Shown in pieces: positions 16,422 through 26,089 of a DNA stretch of 64,000 nt. The stretch comes from Rhodococcus opacus (GTDB taxonomy: Bacteria; Actinomycetota; Actinomycetes; Mycobacteriales; Mycobacteriaceae). The notes beneath the pieces are model-generated. The model ran no database searches and was not told the origin of the DNA. It was given only the letters and a program-made list of their open reading frames with translations. Within the stretch, counting starts at the first letter, position 1; each line of letters begins with the position of its first letter. Position numbers and translations under genes: made by a program. The stretch covers positions 45,731 to 109,730 of the forward strand of contig NZ_JAAXPA010000029.1 in assembly GCF_012396235.1 (NCBI RefSeq), given 5' to 3'.

Positions 16422-17450
16422 ATGGACCGTATGGTGACGGTGTCGGGGCAGGACGGGGCGTTCCCGGTCGCACCCGGCACGTCGGTCCTGGAAGCCGCAT
16501 TGCGGGCGAATCGCTGGCTTCCGCACGCCTGTTCACAGGGGACCTGTGGCACGTGCAAGATTCGGGTTCTCTCCGGGGAGGTCGACCACGGCGCCGCCGA
16601 CGAGACCATCCTCTCCGCCGACGAACGCTCGTCGGGACTCGCGCTGGCCTGCCAGTCGAAACCGCACGGAGACCTGGCCATCGCCCCCGTGAACGACGCC
16701 GACCCCGGCCGGCCGATGCACCCCCTCCGCGACTACACAGGCACAGTACGGGAACTGTCCGACATCGCTCGGCAGACCCGCAGGCTCGTCGTCGAACTCG
16801 ACGAGCCGATGGAGTTCGACGCCGGTCAGTACGCCGAACTGATCGTGCCGGGCTCCGGTGTCGCGCGCCAGTATTCGATGGCGAACCCGCCGTCCGAGCA
16901 ACGGCTGCTCGAGTTCCACGTCCGGAATACGGCGGGCGGCCTCGCCACCGAGGGCTGGATCTTCGACTCACTCGCGGTGGGTGACCGCATCGATCTGCGT
17001 GGACCGCTCGGCCAGTTCGGTGTCGTCGAAGCCCGGGAGGAGCCGGCCATCCTGATCGGCGGAGGCACCGGGCTCGCACCGCTCAAATCGATTGTCCGGC
17101 ATGCACTGGATCACGATCTGCTACCGGCGATTCACCTCTACCACGGTGGTCGCCGGGAAGCCGACCTCTACGACGTCGAGTGCTTCCGCGCGATGGAGGC
17201 GACCGATTCCCGATTCCACTATCACCCGGTCCTCAGTGAGGAGAACTGGGACGGGGCAACGGGAATGGTCACCGACGCCGTGCTGGGTGACTTCGCCAGT
17301 TGCCGTGGCCACAGCGGATACCTGTGCGGACCGCCCGCGATGGTCGTCGCCGCCGTCAAGGCCTTGAAACGCCGCCGCATGTCGCCGCGGTTGATCTTCA
17401 AGGAGGAGTTCACCGTGAACGCTCCGCGGCCGGCGGCCGAGGCCGTGTGA
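16422..17450 (+). CDS. agcB: P450 reductase with fused 2Fe-2S ferredoxin, FAD and NADH domains (GcoB/AgcB type)
   Basis: A 342-aa three-domain reductase. The plant-type ferredoxin domain holds Cys37, Cys42, Cys45 (CSQGTCGTC) and Cys77 (LACQ). The FAD domain has RQYSMANPP (149-157) and the NADH domain has GGGTGLAPLKSI (from 213) and YLCGPPAMV. This is the architecture of GcoB, the single partner of GcoA, and replaces the separate ferredoxin and reductase of most bacterial P450 systems. GGGAGG lies 8 bases before the ATG at 16422, only 3 bases after the P450 stop, so the two are coupled. Confidence 0.9.
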   Translation: MDRMVTVSGQDGAFPVAPGTSVLEAALRANRWLPHACSQGTCGTCKIRVLSGEVDHGAADETILSADERSSGLALACQSKPHGDLAIAPVNDADPGRPMHPLRDYTGTVRELSDIARQTRRLVVELDEPMEFDAGQYAELIVPGSGVARQYSMANPPSEQRLLEFHVRNTAGGLATEGWIFDSLAVGDRIDLRGPLGQFGVVEAREEPAILIGGGTGLAPLKSIVRHALDHDLLPAIHLYHGGRREADLYDVECFRAMEATDSRFHYHPVLSEENWDGATGMVTDAVLGDFASCRGHSGYLCGPPAMVVAAVKALKRRRMSPRLIFKEEFTVNAPRPAAEAV

Positions 17451-17497
17451 TCCCACTGTCCCCCAACCCGACCTACTACGCCGAGAACAGGAATTTC

Positions 17498-17809
17498 ATG
17501 TACCGAGTGAGCATCATTTACAACCCGCCGACCGACCCGGCGGAATTCGACGAGTACTACGCCACAAAACACCTGCCGCTGGTCCGGCAGGTGCCCGGGG
17601 TCGTCCGATTCGCCGCCGGCAAGTGTGAGACCTTCGACGGCACTACTCCCGCGGGATACGCGCTCGCCGAGTTGTTCTTCGACTCCAAGGATGCCGCCGC
17701 GCAGGCTCTCTCGTCACCAGCTGGGCAGACGGCCGCCGGAGATCTCGCGAACTTCGCCACCGGTGGTGTCACGATGCTCTTCAGCAACGAGGACACCGTT
17801 CTTCCCTGA
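17498..17809 (+). CDS. EthD-family small protein
   Basis: A 103-aa alpha/beta-barrel (ferredoxin-like) protein: MYRVSIIYNPPTDPAEFDEY, then KHLPLVRQVPGV and an alternating pattern to the end. It belongs to the EthD family, named from the ethyl tert-butyl ether P450 cluster of rhodococci, where EthD is needed for activity but has no known reaction. ACAGGAA precedes the ATG at 17498. It follows the P450 reductase by 47 bases in the same operon, so a supporting role for the O-demethylase is plausible but unproven. Confidence 0.82.
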   Translation: MYRVSIIYNPPTDPAEFDEYYATKHLPLVRQVPGVVRFAAGKCETFDGTTPAGYALAELFFDSKDAAAQALSSPAGQTAAGDLANFATGGVTMLFSNEDTVLP

Positions 17810-17831
17810 CCGTACTTGTTGGCGCAGCGCA

Positions 17832-18839
17832 TCACGAACCTCTGCGCGCGTGCTCCTTCCGGTACAGGCCGGGGCTCGAGCCGAAGGTGCTGCGGAACAA
17901 CCGGCTGAAATGGGACACGTCGCGGAAGCCGGCGCACTCGCTGACGTCGGCGACGGACAGATCCGTGGTGAGCAGGTACTTTCGCGCAGCCTCGAGGCGG
18001 GCCTGGTACAGCCAGGCCCGCGTCGTGGTGCCCTCCGCATTGAACAGCTTGTGCACGGTGCGCAGCGACATACCCGCTGCCGCGGCGATGTCCGACAGCG
18101 TGATGTCGGCGTCGTGGAGATTCTGTTCGATCACCCGCTGAACCCGCGTGAGGTCCTCCGTGCGGTGCAGGTCTGCAGCGCTGGTCGCCAATAGGCCCTC
18201 GGTCAGGGCCGTGGCAAACATGTCGACGGCGGAGGATGCGAACGACACGGCAGCACCTTGCGACATCGGCGCGTCCATGTCCGCGATATCGACGAACAAC
18301 CGACCGACCAGTCCGCCAGCCCCGGTGTCGCCGTGAATCGAGCGCGCCGTGCCGTGTTCGACGATTCGTCCCGGAAGGCGCGACGTGAGCACCTCGCGGG
18401 GGGATCGAACCACGACCTGTCGGAACGGGGCGGGTGAGTGGAACACGAACGGTGCGGCGCAGTCGAGGAGCGCGAAGGAACCCGGCTCCACCACCGTGGC
18501 CCGGCCGGACTGCCGGACCTCCACGCTTCCGTCCGTGACGAGGCAGACCAAATACCCCTCCCCCGAATCGGACTGGATCATTGCCGGCGATCGGACGACG
18601 GTGTGCGCGTCGGCCCGGATCGTGCTGACATGCAGATCACCGAACGGTCGCCCGCCCCACTCCGCGTCGAAGTGACGCCGAGGCTCCGGCCACGCCACGT
18701 CCGTCTCGCAGTAGAGCCGCTCCAGCGTGCTCGCCCACTGCATACGGCCCTCCCCGGTATCGAGCTCCCGTGTTCGCAGAGAGACGATCGCGGGCACGTC
18801 GGTGCGCGCGGAGTCATTCGATTGTTCGCGCTCAGCCAT
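17832..18839 (-). CDS. AraC-family regulator divergent from the phenol hydroxylase genes
   Basis: A 335-aa AraC protein, paralogous to the one at 14057-15079. It has GMSLRTVHKLFNAEGTTTRAW and VSECAGFRDVSHFSRLFRSTFGSSPGLYRKE in the C-terminal double HTH. It diverges from the two-component hydroxylase with a CRP-like box between, matching the PheR/pheA2A1 and Aph arrangements reported for rhodococci. The ATG at 18839 has GGAGGT about 10 bases upstream; a GTG at 18851 is the alternative, exactly as in the first AraC gene. It probably activates the hydroxylase operon in response to phenols. Confidence 0.9.
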   Translation of the reverse strand: MAEREQSNDSARTDVPAIVSLRTRELDTGEGRMQWASTLERLYCETDVAWPEPRRHFDAEWGGRPFGDLHVSTIRADAHTVVRSPAMIQSDSGEGYLVCLVTDGSVEVRQSGRATVVEPGSFALLDCAAPFVFHSPAPFRQVVVRSPREVLTSRLPGRIVEHGTARSIHGDTGAGGLVGRLFVDIADMDAPMSQGAAVSFASSAVDMFATALTEGLLATSAADLHRTEDLTRVQRVIEQNLHDADITLSDIAAAAGMSLRTVHKLFNAEGTTTRAWLYQARLEAARKYLLTTDLSVADVSECAGFRDVSHFSRLFRSTFGSSPGLYRKEHARRGS

Positions 18840-18862
18840 GTTCCACCACACCTCCGCCTAAT

Positions 18863-18878
18863 AGTGTTCCAGATCACA
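18863..18878. promoter_or_regulatory. CRP/GlxR-like box between the AraC gene and the hydroxylase operon
   Basis: AGTGTTCCAGATCACA, identical to the box at 15103, 24 bases upstream of the AraC ATG and 127 bases before the hydroxylase start. The surrounding CACCTCCGCCT is also shared with the other AraC promoter. Confidence 0.55.
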
Positions 18879-19004
18879 GGAACTTGGCGTTCGGGTCAAT
18901 ATACCCCACCCCGTCGAGTACGACACCGACAGCGGTGACCGAGGCGCGCCGACGTCCTCGCCTTCCGAAACAGGTTCCTGCCCAACGAGACCAGGAGTGA
19001 CTCC

Positions 19005-20567
19005 ATGACCACATCAGCATTCGTCGACGATCGCGTCGGAGTTCCGAACGACGTCCGGCCCATGACGGGCGACGAGTACCTCGAGTCGCTGCGCGACGGC
19101 CGCGAGGTCTACTTCCGCGGGGAGCGCGTCGACGACGTCACCACCCATCCGGCTTTCCGTAACTCGGCGCGGTCGGTGGCGCGGATGTACGACGCACTGC
19201 ACCAGCCGGAGGCGAAGGGCGTGCTGGCGGTGCCCACCGATACCGGAAACGGCGGCTTCACGCACCCCTTCTTCAAGACCGCTCGTAGTGCGGACGACCT
19301 GGTGCTCGCCCGTGACGCGATCGTGGCCTGGCAGCGTGAGGTGTACGGCTGGCTGGGCCGGTCGCCCGACTACAAGGCCTCGTTCCTCGGCACGCTGGGA
19401 GCCAACGCCGACTTCTACGGCCCGTACCGCGACAACGCCCTGCGCTGGTACAAGCACGCGCAGGAGCGGATGCTCTACCTCAACCACGCCATCGTCAATC
19501 CGCCGATCGACCGCGACAAGCCGGCCGACGAAACCGCCGACGTGTGCGTGCACGTGGTCGAGGAGACCGATGCGGGTCTGATCGTGTCCGGCGCGAAGGT
19601 CGTCGCGACGGGATCGGCGATCACTAACGCGAATTTCATCGCCCACTACGGACTGCCGCTGCGCAAGAAGGAATACGGCCTGATCTTCACGGTGCCGATG
19701 GATTCGCCAGGACTGAAGTTGTTCTGCCGCACCTCCTACGAGATGAACGCTGCGGTGATGGGCACGCCGTTCGACTATCCGTTGTCGAGCAGGTTCGACG
19801 AGAACGACGCGATCATGGTGTTCGACCGGGTGCTGGTGCCGTGGGAGAACGTCTTCGCCTACGACACCGACACCGCGAACGGCTTCGTCATGAAGTCGGG
19901 ATTTCTCTCCCGCTTCATGTTCCACGGATGCGCTCGGCTCGCGGTGAAGCTCGACTTCATCGCCGGCTGTGTGATGAAGGGTGTGGAAATGACCGGCTCC
20001 GCGGGATTCCGCGGTGTGCAGATGCAGATCGGGGAGATCCTCAACTGGCGCGACATGTTCTGGGGGCTGTCCGACGCGATGGCCAAGTCACCCGAACAGT
20101 GGGTGAACGGCGCCGTCCAGCCGAACCTGAACTACGGCCTCGCCTATCGCACCTTCATGGGTGTGGGGTACCCGCGGGTCAAGGAGATCATCCAGCAGGT
20201 GCTGGGCAGCGGGCTGATCTACCTGAACTCCCATGCGAGCGACTGGGCGAACCCGGCCATGCGTCCCTACCTCGACCAGTATGTCCGCGGATCGAACGGC
20301 GTCGCCGCGATCGACCGCGTCCAGTTGCTCAAGTTGCTGTGGGACGCCGTCGGCACCGAGTTCGGTGGGCGGCACGAACTCTACGAGCGCAATTACGGCG
20401 GCGATCACGAGGCCGTCCGCTTCCAGACGTTGTTCGCCTACCAGGCGACCGGACAGGATCTGGCGCTCAAGGGATTCGCCGAACAGTGCATGTCCGAGTA
20501 CGACGTGGACGGCTGGACCCGGCCCGACCTGATCGGCAACGACGATCTGAGGATCGTCCGGGGCTGA
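19005..20567 (+). CDS. aphA: Alkylphenol/phenol 3-hydroxylase, FADH2-dependent oxygenase component
   Basis: A 520-aa member of the HpaB/PheA1 family of flavin monooxygenases that ortho-hydroxylate phenols to catechols using FADH2 from a partner reductase. Family landmarks are RSPDYKASFLGTLGANADFYG, VVATGSAITNANFIAHYG, LPLRKKEYGLIFTVPMDSPG, and the C-terminal YERNYGGDHEAVRF. The reductase gene follows 27 bases later. Phenol (PheA1) and 4-alkylphenol (AphA) oxygenases are close relatives; the symbol is chosen because the adjacent genes encode a complete meta pathway. Control is likely by the divergent AraC protein and the CRP-like box. Confidence 0.86.
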   Translation: MTTSAFVDDRVGVPNDVRPMTGDEYLESLRDGREVYFRGERVDDVTTHPAFRNSARSVARMYDALHQPEAKGVLAVPTDTGNGGFTHPFFKTARSADDLVLARDAIVAWQREVYGWLGRSPDYKASFLGTLGANADFYGPYRDNALRWYKHAQERMLYLNHAIVNPPIDRDKPADETADVCVHVVEETDAGLIVSGAKVVATGSAITNANFIAHYGLPLRKKEYGLIFTVPMDSPGLKLFCRTSYEMNAAVMGTPFDYPLSSRFDENDAIMVFDRVLVPWENVFAYDTDTANGFVMKSGFLSRFMFHGCARLAVKLDFIAGCVMKGVEMTGSAGFRGVQMQIGEILNWRDMFWGLSDAMAKSPEQWVNGAVQPNLNYGLAYRTFMGVGYPRVKEIIQQVLGSGLIYLNSHASDWANPAMRPYLDQYVRGSNGVAAIDRVQLLKLLWDAVGTEFGGRHELYERNYGGDHEAVRFQTLFAYQATGQDLALKGFAEQCMSEYDVDGWTRPDLIGNDDLRIVRG

Positions 20568-20594
20568 GTGGAACCGACGACGAGGAGCGCAGCC

Positions 20595-21125
20595 ATGACC
20601 GAGACAGTGGGCGAACTCGATCCCGAGGTGACGCCGCTACACCTGCGGAAGGCGCTGGGACGGTTCGCCAGCGGTGTCACCATCGTGACCACCGCCGAAT
20701 GCGAAGACGAGGACTCGGTGCATGGGATGACCGCCAATGCGTTCACCTCGGTGTCGCTGGACCCACCGCTGGTGCTCGTGTCCATCTCCACACGCGCGAA
20801 GATGGACACGAAGATCAGAGAGACCGGGACGTACGGCGTTTCGATTCTCGCCGGAGACCAGGAACCTGTGTCGTTGCACTTCGCGGGCGCGGCACACGAA
20901 CCGGATCGGGTTCGGTTCGTGTGGCGCAGGGGCGTGCCGCTCCTCGAAGGCGCTCTGGTGCATCTCGCGTGCACCGTGGTCGCCTCGCACCCCGCGGGCG
21001 ACCACACGCTGCACGTGGGCCGGGTCGAGCAACTCTGGTACGACGACGGGCACCCGCTCGTCTTCTACACCGGCAGTTTCCGGTCGCTGGAACTCCTCGG
21101 GCGCGACGAGCCCTGGGGGTTCTGA
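20595..21125 (+). CDS. aphB: Flavin reductase component of the phenol hydroxylase
   Basis: A 176-aa member of the HpaC/PheA2-like flavin reductase family that supplies FADH2 from NADH to the oxygenase. The block RFASGVTIVTTAE and HGMTANAFTSVSLDPPLVLVS are characteristic; VGRVEQLWYDDGHPLVFYTG lies near the C-terminus. GAGGAG (20582-20587) lies 7 bases before the ATG at 20595; a GTG at 20568 has no ribosome site. A strong hairpin terminator follows at 21143. Confidence 0.87.
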   Translation: MTETVGELDPEVTPLHLRKALGRFASGVTIVTTAECEDEDSVHGMTANAFTSVSLDPPLVLVSISTRAKMDTKIRETGTYGVSILAGDQEPVSLHFAGAAHEPDRVRFVWRRGVPLLEGALVHLACTVVASHPAGDHTLHVGRVEQLWYDDGHPLVFYTGSFRSLELLGRDEPWGF

Positions 21126-21142
21126 ACCGAGTGCCGACGGCT

Positions 21143-21170
21143 GGCGGCCGCGACGAATGTCGCGGCCGCC
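21143..21170. terminator. Strong hairpin between convergent operons
   Basis: GGCGGCCGCGAC / GTCGCGGCCGCC: a perfect 12-bp stem with a 4-base loop, 17 bases after the flavin reductase stop and 20 bases from the convergent tautomerase stop. No T-run follows, as is common in high-GC actinobacteria. It can act in both directions. Confidence 0.7.
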
Positions 21171-21190
21171 ATACGTATGTGTGGTGCAGC

Positions 21191-21610
21191 TCAGGGCACG
21201 GCCTGGGCACGAGCCGCGATCTCACCGGCACGAGTCGTGGCGGCCGCGGTCCCCGCGATCGCCCAGTTCGCCGGGTCGACTTCGATGATCTGTCCGCGCA
21301 CGAGCGCACGCTGCGCACCGAGGATGTCGACGATCAGATCGGTGAACCGCGCCGCAAGTTCCTGACGTTGCGAGGCGGGGCGTCCGGCGAGCACGATCGC
21401 CGTGAAATAGGGCGCCGCGGGCGCGCCGTCTGTAACGGTGGTTCCCGCGACAGCGACATCGTCGGGCCGGTATCGCACGATGAACGCCCTTACGCGGTCC
21501 ATCGGTGAGTCGAGAACCTCGGAGTAGCACCGACTCGCGGCGGTGAGCAGTTCTCGGTGCTGCTCGGCGGTGTAGGCGCCGTCGACGAGGTGGAAGTGGG
21601 CGACAGGCAT
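21191..21610 (-). CDS. Tautomerase-family protein
   Basis: A 139-aa protein beginning MPVAHFHLVDGAYTAEQHRE. Proline follows the initiator Met as in the tautomerase superfamily, and the length suggests two fused beta-alpha-beta units, as in cis-CaaD or MIF-like members. It is the last gene of the minus-strand operon (21191-25867). It could act on a 2-hydroxymuconate analogue alongside the short tautomerase at 12449, or be a decarboxylase or hydratase-like variant. Substrate unknown. Confidence 0.72.
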   Translation of the reverse strand: MPVAHFHLVDGAYTAEQHRELLTAASRCYSEVLDSPMDRVRAFIVRYRPDDVAVAGTTVTDGAPAAPYFTAIVLAGRPASQRQELAARFTDLIVDILGAQRALVRGQIIEVDPANWAIAGTAAATTRAGEIAARAQAVP

Positions 21611-21636
21611 AGGTGACAATCCTTTTCGGGAGTCGG

Positions 21637-22389
21637 TCAGTGGATTCCGTGGCGGGTTCCGGCATCGACGTTGATCACCGAGCCGTGCAGCACCGCGGCC
21701 TCCGGAGCGAGCAGGGTCTCGACGATCCAGCCGATCTCCTGGAGCGTCGGCAGCCGACCGAGGCTGGTCTTGGCGCGGTAGCGGTTCCAGATCTTCTCCG
21801 GATCCTGCCCGGTTTCGGCGGATTCGGTTTCGACGAAGGCACGCAGCCTCGGAGTGTCCACCGGTCCGGGAGCGATCGTGTGGGTGGTGACACCCTTCGG
21901 CCCGTAGAGGGCACTGAGTTGGCGCATGAGGTTGAAGACCGCAGCGTTCGCCGTGCCGGGCGCCGCATCGAGCGGACCCGGTTCGAGACCGAGGGAGCCG
22001 GCGATGGTGACGAAGCGGGAGCCGTCGACGAGATGGTCGCGGACGGCGTGCAGGAGGCGGACGAGTCCGCCCACCTTGATGTTCGTCGCCACGGCCAGGT
22101 CGCCTGGTGGAATCGTGTCGACGGAACCCCGCACCGGGAGGCCGGCGGCGAACAGCGCCATCCGAACGGGCGAGTCGATACACGCAGAGATCGTGTCGAT
22201 TGCAGTGTCGTCGGCGATGTCGGCCACGCACGGCGTGATCAGGTCGTCGGAGATCGCGAGCTTCTCGAGTTCGTCGCCTCTGCGGGCGACGGCCAGCACT
22301 CGCAGCCCGCGGCGGGCCAATCGCAGGGTGATTTCGGTGCCCATCGCACCGGTCGCACCGACGACGACACAAAGGTCGGGTGTAGTCAC
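21637..22389 (-). CDS. Atypical short-chain dehydrogenase/reductase lacking the catalytic Tyr-Lys pair
   Basis: A 250-aa Rossmann protein with VVVGATGAMGTEITLRLARR at the N-terminus, a conserved FVTIAGSLG (Ser region) and a family-typical PGPVDTPRLR. Where functional SDRs have YxxxK, the sequence reads PGTANAAVFNL, so Tyr is replaced by Pro and Lys by Asn. GTG at 22389 is used, with GAGGAG 9 bases upstream. It is in the operon for the lower meta pathway. It may be a non-catalytic, NAD-binding or differently acting member; a normal dehydrogenase function is doubtful. Confidence 0.75.
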   Translation of the reverse strand: MTTPDLCVVVGATGAMGTEITLRLARRGLRVLAVARRGDELEKLAISDDLITPCVADIADDTAIDTISACIDSPVRMALFAAGLPVRGSVDTIPPGDLAVATNIKVGGLVRLLHAVRDHLVDGSRFVTIAGSLGLEPGPLDAAPGTANAAVFNLMRQLSALYGPKGVTTHTIAPGPVDTPRLRAFVETESAETGQDPEKIWNRYRAKTSLGRLPTLQEIGWIVETLLAPEAAVLHGSVINVDAGTRHGIH

Positions 22390-22466
22390 AGCACAGTTCT
22401 CCTCGGTTCGGGAAGACGAAGGCCGGGACGGTGGGTACCGCCCCGGCCACTGGTGGACGAGTTCGA

Positions 22467-23945
22467 TCAGCTCCGCAGGCGGATGGTGACCGCTCGGGGC
22501 TCGGTGAAGAATTCGCGGGAGTACTGGCCGCCCTCGCGTCCGAGGCCGCTGCTGCCTTCGCCACCGAACGGCAGTCGGAGGTCGCGCTCGAAGAAGGTGT
22601 TGATCCACACCGTGCCGGCCTTCCACCGTGCGGCCATGCGGTGCGCACGGTTGAGGTTGTCGGTGAACAGAATCCCTGCCAACCCGTACGGCGAGTCGTT
22701 CGCGATGCGCAGCGCCTCGTCCTCGGTGTCGAACCCGAGGACGGTCTCGACGGGCCCGAAGATCTCCTCACGCGCGGTGCGCGAGTCGTTGGTGAGCCCG
22801 GTGATCACCGTGGGCGGGTAGTAGAAGCCTTTCGCCCGCGCATCGTCGGTGAGCCGCGACCCACCGGTGACGACCTTGCCGCCCTCCTCCTGGGCCAGTT
22901 CGACGTAGCCGTGCACCTTCTCGAGGTGTCTTTGCTCGATCAGCGGGCCGAGGAAATTCGACGGGTCTTTCGGGTCGCCGACGGTGAGTTTCTTCGCCTC
23001 CTCGGTGAACCGGTCGAGGAATTCGTCCATGATCGAGTTCTGCACCAGCAGGCGGGAGCCGGACAGGCACACCTGCCCGTTGCCACCGAAGATCGCCCGG
23101 ATCGCCATCGGAACAGCGACGTCGAGGTCGGCGTCGTCGAAGACGATGTTCGCGGACTTGCCGCCCATCTCCGCCGAGACCGGGGTGTGGTTCACCGCGG
23201 CGGCCTGGAGGATCCGCACGCCGGTGGCGCTCGAACCGGTGAACGTGATCCGGTCGACCCTCGGGTCCGCGGTGAGCGGACCGGCGACGGCCTCGCCCCC
23301 GAATCCGTGGACCACGTTGAGCACGCCTTCGGGAAGGCCGGCCTCTAAGGCGAGTTGCGCGAACCGGTGCGCGGTGAGCGGCGTCTGCGGTGCGGGTTTG
23401 AGAACGGTGGTGTTGCCGAAGGCCAATGCGGGGGCGATCTTCCACGTCGCGAGCATCAGCGGCGCGTTCCACGGGCTGATCGCCGACACCACCCCGGCGG
23501 GTGGGTACAAAACGTAGGAGAGCAGGTCGCCGTCCGGGTAGGCCTCGTTGGCGGCCATCGACACATAGTCGGCGAAGAACCGCAGATTGTGTGCCACCCG
23601 CGGGATCTCGGCGTGCAGGGACTGGTTGATGCTCTTGCCGCCGTCACGGGTCTCGATCAGCGCGAGTTCCTCACGGTGTTCGTCGACCTTGTCGGCTACT
23701 GCGTGCAGGATCTTCGCACGCTCCTTCGGCGACATCCGCGGCCACGGACCGTCATCGAATGCGGTGCGGGCCGCGGTGATCGCGGCCTCGCCGTCGTCGG
23801 CGGTTCCGCGGGGGACCGTCCCGAGCAGTGAACCGTCGTGCGGATCACGGGTTTCGAAGGTCGCCCCGTCCGAGGCGGCCACCCAGTCGCCACCGATGAG
23901 GTGACGAACCTCGGTCACCCCGGGTACGGATTCCGTCGTGGTCAT
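22467..23945 (-). CDS. 2-hydroxymuconic semialdehyde dehydrogenase (aldehyde dehydrogenase family)
   Basis: A 492-aa NAD-dependent aldehyde dehydrogenase. Catalytic residues are visible: Asn160 (PWNAP), Lys183 (LKPAPQTP), Glu259 (AEMGGKS) and Cys293 (GNGQVCLSGSR). It resembles the HMS dehydrogenase subgroup and lies beside genes for the ring-cleavage pathway, so it should oxidise the (alkyl-)2-hydroxymuconic semialdehyde made by the extradiol dioxygenase to 2-hydroxymuconate, starting the oxalocrotonate branch. No HMS hydrolase gene is present in the window, which supports this branch. Confidence 0.85.
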   Translation of the reverse strand: MTTTESVPGVTEVRHLIGGDWVAASDGATFETRDPHDGSLLGTVPRGTADDGEAAITAARTAFDDGPWPRMSPKERAKILHAVADKVDEHREELALIETRDGGKSINQSLHAEIPRVAHNLRFFADYVSMAANEAYPDGDLLSYVLYPPAGVVSAISPWNAPLMLATWKIAPALAFGNTTVLKPAPQTPLTAHRFAQLALEAGLPEGVLNVVHGFGGEAVAGPLTADPRVDRITFTGSSATGVRILQAAAVNHTPVSAEMGGKSANIVFDDADLDVAVPMAIRAIFGGNGQVCLSGSRLLVQNSIMDEFLDRFTEEAKKLTVGDPKDPSNFLGPLIEQRHLEKVHGYVELAQEEGGKVVTGGSRLTDDARAKGFYYPPTVITGLTNDSRTAREEIFGPVETVLGFDTEDEALRIANDSPYGLAGILFTDNLNRAHRMAARWKAGTVWINTFFERDLRLPFGGEGSSGLGREGGQYSREFFTEPRAVTIRLRS

Positions 23946-23960
23946 GGTGCTCCTTGCCTG

Positions 23961-25870
<1,910 letters not shown>

Positions 25871-25940
25871 CTAGGCCTTCCCTGGGCAGGCGGGGTGATG
25901 CGGTCGACGCTAGGAAGAATTCGCAGGTCCGGGACCGGCG

Positions 25941-25997
25941 ATTCGGCTGTGCCGGACAGCGAGCGCCATCACGCGACCGCTGTTCGGCTATCACGAA
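25941..25997. promoter_or_regulatory. Repeated TTCGGCT motifs in the divergent promoter region
   Basis: ATTCGGCTGTGCCGGA (25941-25956) and TTCGGCTATCACGAA (25983-25997) share TTCGGCT(A/G)T 41 bases apart, and each is partly palindromic. They lie between the dehydrogenase/aldolase operon and the dioxygenase gene and may bind the IclR regulator of the cluster. This is a weak, position-based call. Confidence 0.3.
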
Positions 25998-26089
25998 AAG
26001 CGCTGACCGCCCCGGACCCCGTCCGCCACGCTCGTGACATCGACCACAACCGGTGCAGCAGGCCCGGACGTCGGAAACCAGGAGAAGCC

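Noticed and set aside
9903..18879. Reading the repeated box as a sigma-54 or sigma-70 promoter
   Set aside because: It lacks GG-N10-GC spacing and any -10/-35 arrangement; symmetry and TCACA half fit CRP/GlxR better.
19005..21125. Naming the hydroxylase pair pheA1/pheA2 (simple phenol hydroxylase)
   Set aside because: Kept as an alternative: family and AraC context fit both, but PheA-type phenol use normally feeds ortho cleavage, and here a full meta pathway is adjacent.
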